Shown here piece by piece: positions 60,691 through 64,000 of a stretch of DNA of 64,000 bases. Made by a program: the position numbers and the translations under genes. Positions within the stretch are counted from its first letter, which is position 1; every line of letters starts with the position of its first letter. Below the pieces are notes generated by a model, which was not told the origin of the DNA, made no database searches, and worked only from the letters and a program-made list of their open reading frames with translations. The stretch is from Mangifera indica (taxonomy: Eukaryota > Streptophyta > Magnoliopsida > Sapindales > Anacardiaceae), in NCBI RefSeq assembly GCF_011075055.1, contig NC_058140.1:13948668-14012667 (forward strand). Reading direction: 5' to 3'.

Positions 60691-60840
60691 GTAATTATAA
60701 AGAAAAATTAAATAAAAACATAACAAAAATTAAAAAATAATTGAGATATCATAACTGGGATATCTGTATTTATAATATATAAACAGTATAACGACTTAAT
60801 GAAAAGATGTAATATATATGAGTTGATCGTGTTGATAAAG

Positions 60841-61137
60841 TGTTATAAATATAATAAAATAACTGATAAAATGAGTGAATTGCAAAAGGAGAATTATTAT
60901 CTCATTAAGCCAAAGCTACGAAGGAAGAAGAAAGAGGCAAGAGTAAAGAGACAAGAAGCAAATCTTAGATGAAGAAGTGTGTATATTCATGCGGAGAAGA
61001 GTAGGGTATTTATAGGGAATTTGCCATCTCTCCGGTAAACAAAAATGACTTTTTCCTAAGCCGAGTTTCTAAAGCATTTAATGCTTTACGTTGCTAAAGT
61101 CAAAAACATATGGTGAAAAAATCCACCATGCAAAACA
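60841..61137 (-). repeat. 5' LTR of the copia element (right on + strand)
   Basis: Begins TGTTATAAATA and ends CAAAACA. 297 bp; roughly 30-35 substitutions and some indels against the other LTR, counted by eye. A primer binding site next to it (left side on the + strand) was not identified with confidence. Confidence 0.92.
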
Positions 61138-61142
61138 GTGAA
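61138..61142. repeat. 5 bp target duplication, right of the copia element
   Basis: GTGAA, identical to 54760-54764. In the empty allele-like site at 48849-48853 it is present once. Confidence 0.9.
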
Positions 61143-61695
61143 AACATTAAACATTTATTGTGTCGCAAGTCACGAGTGATGACTACATTAAAGTTGACAT
61201 AAGAGATTATGTAAGTATTTCGATTTTCAATATTTCTTCATTATTTGCATATTTATTTCTTCATATTTATTCCTTTTTTTTTAGAATAAATTTATAGGAA
61301 TAAATAAATTATGTAAAATTATTCAATAGTTTAACTAAGTGATTTTGAAATTAAAAAAAATAATTATATCACTTAAGATTGTACAGTTCGTTTGTTTGCA
61401 TAATTATTCCTAATATCAATTATACCTTTTTTTTTTTCAATCTGATATTAAACTTCTTGTGGAAAAAGGATAGTTTCCAGACTCTGAAGGAAAAAATTTA
61501 ATTGATTAGATTCCTTTGTCGTTTATGTGTGTAAGGATCTGTTCCACTGGCTCAACCCACAGAACTGTGGTACTCCCACAAATTTCATGAAAAGGGCCGT
61601 GTAAAGCCATCCTTTATCTTCAATCCTCTCTGTAATAATCATCATCTTCTTCGTTTCTTTGTCATTTTGCTTTCACCACTCGCAACTTATCATCA

Positions 61696-63156
61696 ATGGA
61701 GACTGAAATTCCTAAGCTTCATATGTTCTTTTTCCCATTCATGGCTAAAGGCCATATTATTCCAATTGTGGACATTGCCAAGCTGTTTGTAGCAAGAGGG
61801 GTCAAAATCACAGCCATCACCACGCAGGCCGATGCACCCTTCTTCTCAAAAGCAAACCAAAGAATCAACAATTCGGCTACCCAAATCGACATCAAGATCA
61901 TCAAATTTCCTTCTAAGGAGGTCGGATTGCCAGAGGGTTGTGAAAATGTTGATGCTATCACTAATTCTGCTCGATTTAACTTTGATTTAGTCATCAAATT
62001 TTTCCAGGCTGCTGCCCTGCTCCAGGAACCCCTGGAGGATTTACTGGAAAAATATAAACCGGATTGCCTTGTGGCCGATATGTTCTTCCCTTGGGCTACC
62101 GACGCCGCTGCCAAATTTGGGATTCCCCGGTTAGTATTTCATGGAACTGGTTTCTTTTCTTTGTGTACAATGTCATCCATGCGGCTATATGAGCCACATA
62201 AGAAAGTTTCATCCGATTCTGAAGAATTTGTTGTGCCTAATCTTCCTGACGAAATCAAGTTGTCAAGAAAACAAATTCCAGATTCTATGAGAGATGGTGA
62301 ATCTTTTGTGGGCAAGTTGTTCAAAGCGATGGGAGCATCAGAGTTGAAGAGCTATGGTGTTGTTGTCAACAGCTTTTACGAGCTTGAGCCGGCTTATGCT
62401 GAACATTTCAGGAAAGTTTTGGGAAGAAGGGCGTGGCATATAGGCCCAGTTTCGCTTTGTAATCGGAGTTTAGAAGATTTATCTTCAAGGGGAAAGCAAG
62501 CCTCCCTTGATGAACAGGAGTGTTTGAAATGGCTGAACTCAAAGGAACCAAATTCTGTCGTGTATGTGTGTTTTGGAAGTGTCGCAAACTTTTCTTCTGC
62601 TCAATTAATGGAGATTGCACTGGGGCTTGAAGCTTCAGGTCAAAGCTTCATTTGGGTTGTGAGGAAAGACAAGAAAGGTGAAGAAGAAGAAGAAGATTGG
62701 TTGCCTGTAGGATTTGAGAAGAAAATGGAAGGCAGAGGGCTTATAATAAGAGGATGGGCACCTCAACTGTTGATTCTTGATCATGAAGCAGTTGGCGGAT
62801 TTGTGACCCATTGTGGGTGGAATTCAACTCTCGAAGGAGTGAGCGCCGGAGTTCCGATGGTGGCATGGCCGGTATCGGCGGACCAGTTTTACAATGAGAA
62901 GTTAATAACTCAGGTTCTTAAGATTGGTGTTAGCGTTGGTATTCAGCAGTCAACTATGCTATTTGGCGATTACATTAAGAAGGAAGCGGTGGAAAAGGCT
63001 GTGAGAGCCTTATTCACGAGTGATGAAGCAAAGGAAATGAGAAGCAGAGCCAAGGCACTTGGGGAGATGGCAAAGAAAGCTGTTGAAGAAGGAGGTTCAT
63101 CTTACTCTGATTTGAGCGCTTTAGTTGAAGGATTGATGAGTTTACGCCACCATTAA
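61696..63156 (+). CDS. UGT73B: UGT73-type UDP-glucosyltransferase, near-identical copy 2
   Basis: Single exon, 486 aa, with the same landmarks as the copy at 49377: His20, Asp128 and the PSPG box 354-397 ending Asp-Gln. Differences are Asp196, Lys327 and Gly328, plus one silent change (GCC for GCA in the codon before SLDEQE). The linker change 327-328 sits beside the Glu run between the two Rossmann domains and is unlikely to touch either binding site. The copy is intact, so both probably encode active enzymes of the same specificity. Its promoter begins about 560 bp downstream of the copia LTR and carries small indels relative to copy 1, so expression could differ even if the enzymes do not. 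Confidence 0.92.
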   Translation: METEIPKLHMFFFPFMAKGHIIPIVDIAKLFVARGVKITAITTQADAPFFSKANQRINNSATQIDIKIIKFPSKEVGLPEGCENVDAITNSARFNFDLVIKFFQAAALLQEPLEDLLEKYKPDCLVADMFFPWATDAAAKFGIPRLVFHGTGFFSLCTMSSMRLYEPHKKVSSDSEEFVVPNLPDEIKLSRKQIPDSMRDGESFVGKLFKAMGASELKSYGVVVNSFYELEPAYAEHFRKVLGRRAWHIGPVSLCNRSLEDLSSRGKQASLDEQECLKWLNSKEPNSVVYVCFGSVANFSSAQLMEIALGLEASGQSFIWVVRKDKKGEEEEEDWLPVGFEKKMEGRGLIIRGWAPQLLILDHEAVGGFVTHCGWNSTLEGVSAGVPMVAWPVSADQFYNEKLITQVLKIGVSVGIQQSTMLFGDYIKKEAVEKAVRALFTSDEAKEMRSRAKALGEMAKKAVEEGGSSYSDLSALVEGLMSLRHH

Positions 63157-64000
63157 AGCTAGCACGTTGGTTTGTGTTTCTTGTTTGTATTTTCTAATGT
63201 TGAAGTTCAAAAACCTGTGGGTTATTGCTCTCATTTATAATTAATAATACTATTCTCCTATGTATGAATTTAAAGTTTTAAACTTTGTTGCCGCTTCAGT
63301 TAATATAGGACAAATCAAATTTGAAGTCAACATTGTGTTAAACAACAATAAACCGAACATGTTGGGTTCTCTGAAGTGGCACACATAAACAAGATTCGTT
63401 TGTATTGTCCACACGGGATAGCAAAAATGTTGGGTATTATAACTTTTTACGAAAAGATCTGAATTCGAAAATTTGTTATTCCAATTATGATATTTTGAGT
63501 TTATCTATGCAACCAATCTAGGTGGAATTCTTATTAATTAAAGAAAAAAAATTCTTTTATATTTACATTTTTATATTTAATCACAAGAGTTTATTAGGAA
63601 ACTATTCATAGGTCCTTGGGTAGACGGATTTGACAGTTAATACACCATCAATTGTGTAATTCTGGTAGCCTGGAAAAGATGCCGACTCTTCCTTCCCATT
63701 CAATGGCTTTCCGAATTTTTCCCCAATGGATTCTTCAAAGCTCCCTGACTTAAAAACTCTTTGTTCACCTCTGTAAATCAATGCCCACTCTTCTTCTCCA
63801 CCTATCTCTTACTCTCTTACAAGTCTTATCTTAACAGATTTATTATTTTCAACTTCAATTCTTTTTTTATTTCATTTATTTATTTGTTCTTGCAGCTTGT
63901 ACTTTCGATTTTGGCCATTTTATAAAAAGCCAAATCCAATTTCCCAAGTGTTTTTGTCATGTAAATCAATAATTTACGATTAAATTAACAAAAAACCCTA
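63157..64000. other. 3' flank of the last UGT, inside the duplicated block
   Basis: Matches 50838-51679; the first 550 bp appear identical. No gene was recognised. The window ends within the block. Confidence 0.7.

Larger units (their letters stand above)
54765..61137 (-). mobile_element. Decayed Ty1/copia LTR retrotransposon
   Basis: A complete but degenerate element of 6.37 kb with two LTRs, a 5 bp GTGAA duplication and remnants of gag, integrase, reverse transcriptase and RNase H in copia order on the minus strand. Every domain is interrupted by stops or frameshifts, so it is non-autonomous. The LTRs differ at roughly a tenth of positions, indicating an old insertion. The site lies in the spacer duplicated with the UGT unit; the corresponding site near 48849-48853 is empty. 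Confidence 0.93.
61138..63999. repeat. Duplicated UGT block, copy 2
   Basis: Aligns with 48849-51679 (see there). It has small insertions relative to copy 1: about 13 bp near 61257, about 12 bp near 61494 and 3 bp near 61652. The block runs to the end of the window, so its right limit is unknown. Confidence 0.9.

Noticed and set aside
60800..60840. A tRNA-Met primer binding site next to the 5' LTR
   Set aside because: The sequence on the element strand (tttatcaacacgatcaac) does not match the usual TGGTATCAGAGC closely enough to claim it.
1..64000. tRNA, rRNA or snoRNA genes
   Set aside because: None could be recognised by eye; a covariance-model scan would be needed to exclude short ones.

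Overview
This is nuclear DNA of a dicotyledonous plant. The genes are split by GT-AG introns, the spacers are very AT-rich, and the window holds MITEs, Mutator-like non-autonomous elements and a decayed Ty1/copia LTR retrotransposon. The species cannot be named from the sequence. No rRNA, tRNA or CRISPR locus was recognised.

Layout, left to right. The 3' end of a WSD1-type wax ester synthase/acyltransferase gene (155-319, +). A gene for a chloroplast ATP synthase assembly protein of the PAB type (2230-5556, +, 11 exons), convergent with a filament-like plant protein gene (6382-10340, -, 5 exons). An 8 kb AT-rich spacer with TA microsatellites, MITEs and a 911 bp Mutator-like element bounded by a perfect 9 bp target duplication. 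A SUD1/Doa10-type membrane E3 ubiquitin ligase gene (18603-24086, +, 9 exons). A cytoplasmic poly(A)-binding protein gene (26356-32942, -, 9 exons). A chloroplast CBSX two-CBS-domain gene (36333-40889, +, 8 exons). A cluster of family-1 (UGT73-type) glycosyltransferases on the + strand: one diverged member (44552-45991), two almost identical members (49377-50837 and 61696-63156) and a broken member between them (52381-53530). A 6.4 kb copia element (54765-61137, coding strand minus, TSD GTGAA) sits just upstream of the last UGT.

The order PAB, SUD1, poly(A)-binding protein, CBSX, UGT73 cluster is the order I recall for Arabidopsis At4g34090, At4g34100, At4g34110, At4g34120 and At4g34131-34138. 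The window therefore appears to be a conserved microsyntenic block, which supports the gene identities independently of protein similarity. The filament-like gene between PAB and SUD1 would be an interloper relative to Arabidopsis.

The genes do not form one pathway. The most dynamic part is the UGT array. Its flanking repeats are about 10% diverged (old duplication), but the two intact UGT73 copies differ at only four coding bases. This points to recent homogenisation of about 2.5 kb spanning promoter, gene and 3' flank. No wholly new biological system was found. The most notable signals are this conversion-like tract, the chimeric broken UGT, a family of long-TIR Mutator-like elements with a shared internal GACGAAGA-type core, and unusual splice sites in PAB and SUD1.
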